From positions 62,001 to 126,000 of the forward strand of contig JBLDXI010000057.1 of the NCBI GenBank assembly GCA_047495785.1: a stretch of 64,000 nt of DNA, read 5' to 3'. The notes beneath the pieces are model-generated. The model searched no databases, was not told where the DNA came from, and saw only the letters and a program-made list of their open reading frames with translations. Positions 34,201 to 43,753 of the stretch are shown piece by piece. A program made the position numbers and the translations under genes. Source of the stretch: Lepidodermella squamata (taxonomy: Eukaryota; Gastrotricha). Each line of letters begins with the position of its first letter. The first letter of the stretch is position 1.

Positions 34201-34803
34201 CGACGCCCGAGAATGTCACGGTGACGGCCCTGTGCTAGGTACGCGTCCCTCGTGCGCTTTGTTGCCAACTTCGGCTTTGTCACGTTTGCCTTAATGGTAC
34301 CAAGATACAACTTTGCCGCAAGGACATGTTGCCAAACAACACACTCCGTGCCATCCTGGGAGTCCTATGCCTGCTACTTCGGAGACTCCGCCTTCGTGCT
34401 TCGTGCGTAATAATGTCGTTCGCCATGGCGTGCATTTTTCTTGTGGCGCATTCAACGCCGTGGCTCAAATAAAGGGCAGTGTCAAATATAAGACGCGGCT
34501 TCGACTTGTTTTGAAACAAATAAAGGACAGGTCCAACATTTCGGGCTGTACGGTATGTTAAACTTTGTGATTTGAAGCAGAATTGGGTGAATTTCAGAAT
34601 TTCAGAATATTGTTGTCAAACTGGCGCACGACACAAACACGTTAAATCCAAGAAGATTTTCAAAGATTTTATTGTTATTGTTTTCCAAGTAACAAGCTCT
34701 CATGGCAACTCAGTGTACCTATTGATCCAAGTTTGAAGTTGATAACACAGTCAGAAGTTTTGTCGGCGATAGATGACTGAATTTCCCAAATCCACAGTAC
34801 GCT
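34201..34803. other. Intergenic, no gene seen
   Basis: Overlapping frames on both strands (34280-34561) have no recognisable family. The AATAAA for the Cys-rich gene (minus strand) is at 34668-34673. Confidence 0.4.
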
Positions 34804-35850
34804 TCATACTTTGCACATCTCAAACGTAGTGACGCCATAGGCGCTGCCGGTGGATAAATATGTGACAGTTCCGGGCGATAGCTTCACGCAGCACTCGTGG
34901 AAACTTGCAGCGGCGCCGTACCCATTTTTGACTGGCTATAAGGAAAAAGAGCTATAAACAATCAACATCAATTTTAGTCTATAAAGCAATACCAGGATGT
35001 TGGCGACGGCCTTGTGTGCTGGGTCCGATGCGGTGTAAGGGAAGCGGAAACAAAATGCATTTGGAGTCCCATCAGCGTTTTGCGCTGTTATTGAGTACGC
35101 GTTACTGAGGGTTTTTGCAATACACGCCGTCACCGGTGGAGTACCAGGAACGAGCTCGTATATGAGACCTTGGAAACCGCCAAGAGAGAACGCAGCTTGA
35201 CAGCACTCAGAAAAAGTGGTGGCAGTGAATCCACTCGAGTCTGCCTGGAATGCACACCCCTTTCAAATTGCATTCATTTAAATCAGTTGATTCTTACAAT
35301 CGCTCCAGTTGTAAGGACCGAGTCACAAGCGCCAGCATTCGCTGTGCAGAACCAAAGATTGCTTACTCCAGAATAGCCCTGCGTCGGGGATATTTTACAT
35401 AATTTGTAGGTGAGCTGTTATATATGAAAATGAACAGAAAATGAACGTTTGAATGAAAATGGCTCGTCTTCCGCTTACAGGGGCCGTGCAAGCTTGTGAA
35501 TCCGGGCATTGAGTTGCTGCCTTTGCGATGCAATTTTTCGCAGAAGCGTCGCAAATATTGGCGGACGGCGTGCAGGTTTGGCCGCTTGTACACGAAGAAG
35601 TTCCACCCGACCCACTGGTTTTAGCGACACATGTGTTGGTTGCTGCGTCGCATACGTTGGCTGCTGCAGTACAGGACGAGCCAGAGTTGCAGGGGTTGGC
35701 CGTCGTGTAACACGCCTGGCCATTCGGGCAAGTTCCAGGCGAATCCGTTGCAGTCGCCGATCTCGGGCAAGGAGTTGTCGAAGAAGCTGGGCAAGCTGTG
35801 ACTACGCTACATGCAGTGGCCAAGAGAATAGCGAGGATGAAATATTTCAT
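34804..35850 (-). CDS. Secreted Cys-rich protein with C-terminal CC domain (4 exons, 283 aa)
   Basis: Exons 35479-35850, 35298-35378, 34993-35259 and 34804-34935, all phase 0. A signal peptide (about 1-19) is followed by Thr/Ser/Ala-rich, cysteine-studded repeats: CPNGQACYTTANPC, SSCTAAANVCDAATNTC, SSCTSGQTCTPSANICD and CPDSQACTAP. The second half (about 125-283) has a different character with two FSECC / FHECC motifs and PVTACIAKTLSNAYS. I do not recognise the family; low-complexity Cys repeats resemble EB-like or cuticle/matrix modules only loosely. A GATATTTAAG TATA-like site lies about 60-70 bp upstream (near 35910-35920). Exon 1 repeats look recently amplified. Confidence 0.72.
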
Positions 35851-35920
35851 GCTAAAATCAAGTAATTTTAAAGAAATGGAAATAATGAACAACAGCCGCC
35901 ACCTCAGAAGCTCTTAAATA

Positions 35921-36959
35921 TCCCCTCCGGCTGTCATTACTCGAGCATTTTTTCATTTTGGACGCGAGCTGTGTCGTGCTGAACTTTGCTATACAGCTGG
36001 TCGCATTCATGTCGCAGTGTTCGACGGAAAATTACACAGAATGGATGCGGCCCTGCGAACGGCCGCTTGTCAAGTTTAACTTTTACAGCCATTATTATAC
36101 AGAGAAATGGACTACGCAACAAAGGCAGAAAGCAGCCCCAACACGCAATCTGCCAGTGGATAAGGGAAAATCGTCATTTCAACTTAATTCACGTGTGAGC
36201 AGCTGAAGTAAAAGGGTGCATAGCAACAAATTAATAAATTAGATACGGTAAAAAGATATCGGAGCTAATGCTTGGCCAACACACACACACACCATGAGCG
36301 CTCCACACATGCCGTGGCATCTGTTCACACATGAAAAAACTGAGCACACAGCGCCCAATTACACGGGTTACTAATGGCTTAACATTATGAAATTAGTTTA
36401 AAGAAAATGTGAAATCAAGAAATAATTAAATTAAAGTATTAATCTCCCAATCAGCATCGAGGTGAGACGGTGGTGGAATCTGCCATGAAAGCGCACTACG
36501 GGCTGGTACAACTTACTTTATGGTTTTGGTGATCAGTTTTGACAGTTTTGATTAGGTTATGTAAAACATCGTTTTGGGGATGCTTAAGGAGTCTACAAAT
36601 TCATGCTACATCATTGGTCTTGAAGGCATCACCATAAACTTGGTGAATTTTCCGGCAGATACCATTCTAATAGTGTCGTTTGGCGAAGAAATAGTCAATA
36701 TGGCAAAGGTGTTCGGGATCGGCCCTGCGTATCGACGCGTATTATCGACGCGACGAATCAACCAGCCAGAACCATTCAACTCAGCTGAACTCTGGACATT
36801 AGGCTCGCTTTTAGCACTTCGCAACAGGCGTGTTTTTAAATCTGAATAGCAAATACAACCGAACCCCTCATTTCGCTATTTGTAATATCTAATGTAATAA
36901 CTGTATTAAAAAGATACAAGATACAAAACAGAACACGGCCAGCCACAGAATTAGCGCAG
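35921..36959. other. Intergenic, no gene seen
   Basis: Short open frames (35958-36206 plus, 36606-36824 minus) have no family match or splice context. An (AC)n stretch lies near 36280-36290. Confidence 0.4.
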
Positions 36960-36974
36960 CGCTGGTTTTATTGC

Positions 36975-37385
36975 AGACACATAGCGAAGCAAGAATTCCG
37001 ATAAAATCTGACGCTGCAACGCTTGAATTTACTACTCCTACCACGAGCTGCGGATCGCGGGAATAATCCGCTAGGCCTTAGGCTTTTGTTAAACTGATGT
37101 CCGAGAACTCTATTAACTCGATCAAGGGCGAGAATGGCCATCATCGTCGCATCGTGGCAAAAATGCCTCAATGGGTAAAATCAGCGGACCTTGAATTGTT
37201 CGTCAGCCGAGCAAGCGCCACTTTAAACTGTGTCAGATTGAAGCCGAATGCTGTGAGCCCCAAATCTCTCTCAGCTTCATTCGGAATGCCATGAAAAAAC
37301 TGAAGAATGCCATGAAGAAAGCTTTAATTGTTCGATAATGGTTTCACTCGTGCAACCTGTATTCAGATCATCGACGCTGCCTTTA
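36975..37385 (-). pseudogene. Receptor relic truncated by a repeat element
   Basis: The minus strand matches the receptors from the PPGCTR region through FHGIPNEAERDFG and RHFCHDA to FIGIR (compare 47920-48280), with small indels breaking the frame. Similarity stops at about 37385, shortly before the inverted-repeat element begins. Confidence 0.75.
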
Positions 37386-37513
37386 TTTTAGTTTAGTACC
37401 GAGCTTTAGTTACTTTCTATACGTATTTAAAATACATTCTGATAGTTAACTTGTTTTTCGATAGTTTGAGTAAAAAGATTAGCGCGTACAGTCGAACTTT
37501 TTTATTTCTCGAA

Positions 37514-37542
37514 GACGACGTTTCGGCACAAGCCATCATCAG
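37514..37542 (-). ncRNA. Hammerhead ribozyme-like core, left end
   Basis: Read on the minus strand: CTGATGA, a GGC-TTGT-GCC stem II, GAAAC and GTCGTC. The last part can form the minimal two-pair stem III (AC with GT) before the cleavage-site C. Stem I is weak, so activity is uncertain. Confidence 0.45.
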
Positions 37543-37550
37543 GTCATATA

Positions 37551-37825
37551 TAAGGAAACAAAAATCTAAACAAAGATAGTATAGTTAAAGGCTACAACAA
37601 TGAGATAGGGTTAATCAGTGTAAAGGCTACAACAAGGAAAACGACTAGATAAATAGTTTAGCTTTGATAGAGTCCTTTTGCTTATTCAGGTTAGGCTTAA
37701 TGGATCAATCAAAGCTAAACTATTTATCTAGTCGTTTTCCTTGTTGTAGCCTTTACACTGATTAACCCTATCTCATTGTTGTAGCCTTTAACTATACTAA
37801 CTTTGTTTAGATTTTTGTTTCCTTA
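37551..37825. repeat. Long foldback: 118-bp arms, 39-bp spacer
   Basis: 37551-37668 and 37708-37825 are inverted copies with about one difference noticed. RNA from either strand would fold into a long hairpin. Confidence 0.85.
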
Positions 37826-38025
37826 CAGTGCTCATAAAAAGTCATGTCAACTGAAGAAAAGAGGCACGCGCCGCCAAAATTTTCGAAAAATTTTTTTGCA
37901 CGTGCCAGCGTGTTATTTACGCCCAATTCTCACTAAATTTCATCAAGTCAATAGTAAAAGACCTAAAAAGAGTAGATTGATAATGAGAGTAAAACATTGG
38001 TGATGAATCTCGCCAAATATTATAC

Positions 38026-38098
38026 CAATCCACCTAATCCACCTAATCCGCCTAATCCGCCTAATCCGCCTAATCCGCCTAATCCACCTAATTCGCCT
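38026..38098. repeat. 9-bp minisatellite
   Basis: Eight or so copies of CCTAATCCG/CCTAATCCA in tandem inside the inverted-terminus element. Confidence 0.85.
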
Positions 38099-38615
38099 TT
38101 ACTGAGAGCTTAGAATTATGGTTTTCAGCTTTGAGGAGCTAATTGTAGGTTTAAGGACGCCAAATCGCTGACTCAAGGAAAGATCAACAGTGAATAGACA
38201 GATAGTATTCGGCTAGAGTTTATTAGTTTGAATCTAAAATGTGATGACACTGGCCCTCACCAAAAAACTTTCCAAATGAGCTTTGAAGATGGCGAAGATT
38301 AAGAGATATTACAAAATTGGAATTAAAATATAGCGACAAATGGAGCGATAATTCAATGTAAGGAGAGATAATCGGTAATCGTTCATAAAACAAAAATATA
38401 TAATTTTATCAAGCAAAATAACTGCCTCTTAAATCAAAAATTTCCGTTACAGAGCATGTTTAAATGGATGAGATTGTGTTGTTTATGTGTTAGTTTTTCA
38501 TTAAAGCCGGGGCCGTGTTTGAAGAACATGTGCAAAATGAATGAATTAATGGACTTGGCACGTGCCAGTGTTCAGCTACTATGACATGACTTTTTCATGG
38601 CTCTGTATATATGAC

Positions 38616-38650
38616 CTGATGATGGCACCCGCTTGTGCCGAAACGTCGTC
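38616..38650 (+). ncRNA. Hammerhead ribozyme-like core, right end
   Basis: CTGATGA at 38616-38622, a five-pair stem II (GGCAC with GTGCC), GAAAC at 38640-38644 and GTCGTC ending at 38650. The core bases of the hammerhead are all present and stem III is the very short type. Stem I pairing is poor. It is the inverted partner of the motif at 37514-37542. Confidence 0.48.
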
Positions 38651-38806
38651 TTCCAGAAATAAAAAAGTTCGACTGTACGCGCTAATCTTTTTACTCAAAA
38701 TACATTCTACTCAAAATAGATGCTCGGATAGTTAGGGCATCTTTGCCCGAATTCGACTGATAAAGACAAGTTTACGGAAACAGAAAAGCTGTCATTAGTG
38801 CTGGGA

Positions 38807-41128
38807 TTAGAATACGAAGGGATGGAAAATGGGGAAACCCGTTGATAGGGCGCAGCAGGATGAGTAGAGCAGCAGTCCGGTCGATACGATCCCGATTTCA
38901 ACGTTGCGCCACTCCGCTGTGTCCGGAACTATAAGGACCGATACGATGCACAGAAATATCAAAGAGGCTGAGGTGGCGACCGTGAAAACGAGAATTTTCA
39001 CTTCAAATCGGACCAGCTGATCTTTCACATGAAATCTTCTAATCGCAATTGCCTCAAGTAACTTCAGAGCATACGCGAGTGCTATCACAATCGCGTACAT
39101 CGAATAGAAGACTGCCGCATGCGGAGCATCGCACCAATAAGTTGTCATTTCGAAGTAGAAATCTTCTATTTCGTCATAAAGTATCGGCTCAACCGTTGTA
39201 CCGACAGTGGGTGGACCGTAACCGATTAGCCAAATCAGAATTGAGATAGTTGTCAAAATGAGCGTGATGGCCACCGAGATGAATAATAGCTTTTTGTTGT
39301 AAAGCTGAGGCGCTGATATATCTAAGCCAATCTCCTTATGAACTATCGCCACTTTGCCTTTCCACAAATCATAGTTCGCAGGTTTTACAGGCTTCGTCTT
39401 AGCTTCAGGCAGCTTACTTTTGTCTCGCATCTGATGGCTAAGGAAAAATATTCGCGGCAATAAGATGCTTGTGACTGAAAATATTCCGTAAATCATCAAG
39501 ACGAGAGAGCTTGTGCAAGATACAACTGAAACTTCGCTGACCAAAGAAATTATAGCTGCTAGGCATAGGGTACTACCCACCACGATTGTAATATTGCCTA
39601 AGAAACTATGCTCAGCGCGATATCTACGTCTGACCAACATGATAGCAATTCCAAGGTTGATTGTAGCTAAAAATGAGACAAAGCCGATGTAACACCATTT
39701 TGCTATCTCAGAGAAGTTTCTGACAATTTTGTAGATTTCTGACAGATCTTTAGGGGGCTCGCCATGGCTGTTGTACCACCGCGGTTCGACGATTTGTTGA
39801 ATTTCGTAAGATGATACGTTGCTATTCTCCAATCTTGAGCTAACCGTCTGCTATCTGAGCACGACCCGATACAGCGTGTTCATTACTGAATTAAAGTACT
39901 GCGAAATTTGCATATCTAAGCCTTCAATTTCGGTGATTTCAGAGTATTTCAACCTTCCTACTCGAATGCCGATAAAGTCCGATGTCGCTACGCTTGAGTT
40001 AACGATTGATCCAACAAGCGTTGGATATCTGGCATAGTCAGCTAAACTTTTTTTGTGATTCTTCACAAGTGCTCTGTGGCTTCTATCTAAGGCAATGATA
40101 GCCATCATTGCAGCGTCGTGACATAAATGCCGAGAGGAGTAGTCGGACGCCCTGGATATGTTCGTCATACGGTCAATGGACTTCTCAAACTCAGTCAGAT
40201 TGTAACCAAATGCACTTCGTCCGAAATCTCTTTCAGCTTCATTTGGCACTCCGTAGAAAAACGATAGCCTCGATTGTTCTGTAAGCATTTTTCGAGTGCA
40301 ACCAGGAGGTAGGGATTCGCTGCTGTTATCAGAACCGGAGAAGATGTCGGTGCTCCTGCTAATAATGAAAACGTACTGAGGCGCCGTTATTCCTGCTTTA
40401 TAGGCCTCACAGAGAAAATTGACAACCAGAAATATCTGAGAGAGCTGCAAATTAAGAATTCGACTGTTTGTCGTCTTGATCGATTCAAAAACCGAGGGAT
40501 CGATTTCATCCTGAATAGCTGTGAAAAGAGATACCTTCATGCCGTTCCTCGTGAACAGTTTCAGCGCCATATCAGCATTCAAATAGGATGTCGGATTTCC
40601 TGTATAGAATACCATTGCAACGCGATTCCATTTACCAACTCGACTCAAAAATAGAAACTGCGCTATCAGCTCGTAATCCGCTGCCATTCTCACTCGGTAC
40701 AGATTTGGATACACAACGCGATTAGCGGTGAATAGGCTACCGCCGCATCCTGTTGATATCTGAGGCATTTCCATAAAACGCGCTATTCCCGCTCCATTCT
40801 GACAACCAGCCGATGGACCGATTATGATAGGAGCGAGTAGTTTATTCTCGACCTGAATGAGGTCGATTGCGCGCATCAAACGGCTGGGAAAATTAACAGC
40901 AACTCTTCCTTCGTCAGCGTAGACGGCTACCAGTTCGAAGTCGCGTAAAATGTCCGTTCGTGAGTTGGCTGCATCGATAGCGATCTGCATTCCAGCCTGG
41001 CATGACGAAGCTTTCTGATTCGGCTGAACTGTTGGCGTGAATGCTACTAAATGAAGCTTTTCAAACTTCGTCATAGTTTTTGCCACTAAGATCGAGCAAA
41101 CTATTAAAGTAAAGAATTCTCGAATCAT
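38807..41128 (-). pseudogene. Class C GPCR, GABA-B-like, receptor 2, split by one in-frame TAG
   Basis: The 425-codon upstream frame (41128 to 39851) holds the signal peptide and complete ligand domain and stops at TAG (39851-39853) just after LYRVVLR. The same frame continues with no indel through the linker (EPRWYNSHGEPPKD) and all seven membrane segments to 38807, 773 codons in all. Receptor 3 has TCG (Ser) where the TAG stands. Everything else is open, so the mutation is young, is read through, or leaves a useful secreted ligand domain. The first half is almost identical to receptor 3; the second half is clearly more diverged. A CTATTTAAG TATA-like site lies about 70 bp upstream (41195-41203). 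Confidence 0.82.
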
Positions 41129-41749
41129 TTTGTAGAACTGATTATTTTCCGAAGCGGACAGGAGAATTTCAGGTTGAGGATTCTGATAAGCGTGCTTAAA
41201 TAGCCTCAGCTACCTCGTGGGCGGTCCATTGCAATCTGCGATCGGAATCAACGTCGTGACATACATTTGGCATCATACTTGCGCACTTTCACGCAAATTG
41301 ATAGTCTAATTATGCGAAAGCATGCTCTTTCTCGCTCATGTAAACATGCTTTACGGCGTATAAGATTTTCAAGTTCAAACCATGACTGTAGAAAATTGCA
41401 CAATGTCACACCAAATTATCGCGAATGCGTTGTCGGGTTTTTTAATGCAATCCTCTTAATTGAAGTATTAATAAAAAATCTACGCAGATGCTCCTAGGTC
41501 TTTCCTGCTATATTGAGATTGTTTGTCGTAACATTCGGAATCCTTGTGTACGACTCCTCCAACCTCGCGAAACCAGCTAGTATACAATATCCACCCGGAT
41601 GTGGCTGTGAACCCTCGGAAGGCTGCTGCACAAGATGTTATTGTGTTGCTCAATCAAGGGCTCGGAACAGTAACAAAACTGACTCTCATTTATTGTTCAA
41701 ATTATGTTTTTAATTGAGGAATGCTGAGGATATGGATTATCAGTGGGGC

Positions 41750-41955
41750 CTACCCGGAGATGGCAGATGCATAACGAAACGAAACCTTTGCCAAAGCCGA
41801 TGCAATGCAAGATAACGAATAGAGTATCAACCCAGTTGATACAATGCCTATCTCAAAATTCCGCCACTCAGCCTTGTCCGGAACAATTAGGAGCGAGATG
41901 ACGCAAAGAAATACAAGCGACGCACAGGCGAAAACAGTGAAAATCAGAATTTTCT
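41750..41955 (-). pseudogene. Truncated 3' end of receptor 4, duplicated
   Basis: Identical, as far as read, to 46760-46965, the C-terminal coding end and 3' flank of receptor 4. Identity stops abruptly at 41955, marking the right breakpoint of the 5,010-bp-offset duplication. Confidence 0.9.
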
Positions 41956-42127
41956 ATAACTCTTCCTATTTATTTTTTGCCGCCTGCTATCGGTCTTCAC
42001 CTCAGATTGTGTCAATACAAAGAAAAAAGACCAGGCTGCGATCCGTAGCATTGATTTTTTTACCCATCGCCTGTTTGTCAAAACCAAAATACCAAATGTT
42101 TCGAAATTGAACATGTTTTCGCATTAA

Positions 42128-42819
42128 GTAGCTCTGATCGCTTTTTCGCTGACTGCTGCTGTCAGTCTCGCTCAGGATAATCCATTTTCGCCGACAGAAA
42201 CGCGATTAAGGCGATATTTTCATATGAATTGTGACGTGTTTGAAAAGACGATCCCGCGCAACACGTACAGCCCGATTATGGTTGATCTTGAATTCGAACC
42301 AATCTATTTTCGCGGGCTGATCGAGCATTCGGAAACCGTCAGCATCACGGCTGAACTGACACTTTACTGGAGGCATCCGTGCGTCCATTGGAATATCTCC
42401 GACTGGGATGGAGTGAAGTGGTTTTCTATAGACACTTCGTCAACGTGGCATCCGGTCATTCAGCTGATGAACTCTGAAGATGACATGTACCTGCAGCATC
42501 TCTTCGAACGGGGCCATGTCCGATACACTTACGATGGTTCAGTGTCGTTTTTGTCTGACGGAACTGTCTCAGCGAAATGTCCTTTAGAGTAGGTTTCCAT
42601 TGAAGTAAAGGCATTTGATAACCAAGTAAGTTTACTTCTAGCTTGGTCAAGTTCCCGTTCGATGAACAGAACTGTACGTTCAACATTGAAATGGCTCTGA
42701 CTACGAAACACACCAAAATTAAAGAAGTGCTGTATGCTATCATGACCGAAGCTGAGAGTCGGTTCATAACAGAGATCGACGTTTGGACACTCGAGGGAAT
42801 TGAGCACTCAACTTCCTAA
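42128..42819 (+). pseudogene. Cys-loop channel ligand domain, 5' and 3' incomplete
   Basis: Exons about 42128-42588 and 42642-42819 (intron 53 bp). The frame opens with ALIAFSLTAAVSLAQ, a signal-peptide core with no in-frame Met; the nearest upstream ATG is followed by a stop. Then come LTLYWRHPCVHWNISDWDG, WHPVIQLMNSED and a 13-residue Cys-loop, CPLDLVKFPFDEQNC. The frame ends EGIEHSTS before the last ligand-domain strands, with no membrane segments. It could be a truncated pseudogene or a soluble, acetylcholine-binding-protein-like product; the missing last strands favour a pseudogene. It lies just beyond a duplication breakpoint. Confidence 0.6.
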
Positions 42820-43144
42820 GCAGACTATCGGAGGAAACGGAGAACGATGTCGCAGTTGAATCTCCCACAATCTGAGCGATTTGCGAGCTTGGAACTTCGA
42901 AGCTCCACAGCAAGCATGTCAGAGTTGTCGATTTGAATTGGCCAGATTTGCAGGCATCGTTAGAATTACAGGAAGCCACGCAATTAACAACGAGTTTCAC
43001 AGAACTGATGTTGGCAACTAGGTAGGTTGATAGATTGTAGCCAGGCGTTACTGCATCAACTGATTTTCCAGGGTAGATGTTGTAATGATAACCTCCGGCA
43101 GCCACCGGGGCTATAAAATATAGCAAAATGAATACTTCGAACAT
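42764..43144 (-). CDS. Secreted PAN/apple-like protein (126 aa)
   Basis: Start chosen at the ATG giving MFEVFILLYFIAPVAAG, a clean signal peptide; a longer upstream frame has no good start. One Cys-containing module follows: VNCVASCNSNDACKSGQF then TLTCLLWS, the spacing of PAN/apple domains (C-x3-C-x4-C...C), which bind proteins or carbohydrates. The Ser-rich C-terminus ends KRRSLL. Its 3' end overlaps the 3' end of the truncated Cys-loop sequence on the other strand by about 55 bp. Confidence 0.6.
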   Translation of the reverse strand: MFEVFILLYFIAPVAAGGYHYNIYPGKSVDAVTPGYNLSTYLVANISSVKLVVNCVASCNSNDACKSGQFKSTTLTCLLWSFEVPSSQIAQIVGDSTATSFSVSSDSLLRKLSAQFPRVSKRRSLL

Positions 43145-43753
43145 CTGTCCGGCGATGAAGAAATGTTTTAAATAAAGGAAAAGGCTGCACATCCGGTTGG
43201 TGAGGGTGGGCGCAACCTGCGACGAACTACACGTCAATCAAACTGTCGTCCTATACGCCAATATTGCTACGATATGATCGACCTGTTTCTATAATTAAAT
43301 GCTACAGTCTACAGTGTACAGTGTGTCCAAGAAATGTAGGTTAAAGTTTTTCAACTGCCACTTCATTAATTCCAGGAGGAGTTTTTCCACGAGGCTCCGT
43401 TCGAAAATCGCTGATTTCAGCTCCCTTAAAAAATTGACTTTCCAGACTTCTAGCGTTTGATATGTAATTATTGTCAGTCCTCAACTGCTGCTTTACGCAA
43501 ATCCCGAGACTCATCTCATGCCGCATGATTTTCTTCACATGTCAGAGATGAAGTTAGACACGAGTCAGAAGGTGTCACTCTTTATTTATTGAAAATGTCG
43601 GAATAATCGATCTCGACTTAAAATAATTATTCGGACACTGTCCGGGCGTTTTTCCTTTCAGCTAATTAGAAAATACGGAAGGAGCCTGTGTAGGATCGTG
43701 CGTACACAAAGTCGTCGGGTGAAAACAAGTACAAGAAAAATCAAAATTTGTCG
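43145..43753. other. Intergenic, no gene seen
   Basis: Nothing recognisable was found. A TTTATT (minus-strand AATAAA) near 43582-43590 may serve receptor 3. Confidence 0.4.

Larger units (their letters stand above)
37484..38705. mobile_element. Inverted-terminus element with hammerhead-like ends (Penelope-like candidate)
   Basis: The ends are inverted copies of about 80 bp, both containing AAAAGATTAGCGCGTACAG and GACGACGTTTCGGCACAAGC or their complements. Flanking AAATACATTCT occurs on both sides. Inside are a 118-bp foldback, a 9-bp minisatellite and about 500 bp of unique non-coding DNA; no reverse transcriptase or transposase frame is seen. The ends carry a CTGATGA...GAAAC...GTC hammerhead core of the type described for Penelope-like elements, but attribution is tentative. 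Confidence 0.6.

Noticed and set aside
34280-34561. Overlapping frames on both strands, possible transposon piece
   Set aside because: I could not match either frame to a reverse transcriptase, transposase or receptor, so no call is made.
35509-35865. Plus-strand open frame of 118 codons
   Set aside because: It is the antisense shadow of the Cys-rich secreted gene, whose signal peptide, repeats and splice sites are on the minus strand.
36574-36849. Overlapping frames on both strands
   Set aside because: No recognisable domain, start context or splice partner; left unannotated.
41267-41497. 76-codon frame duplicated at 46277-46507
   Set aside because: No ATG start; it lies in the duplicated upstream region of receptors 2 and 3, so the duplication alone explains the repetition.
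41513-41713. Cys-containing 66-codon frame, repeated exactly at 46523-46723
   Set aside because: It starts with TTG, not ATG, and its exact repetition is explained by the duplicated intergenic tract; no splice or signal evidence supports it.
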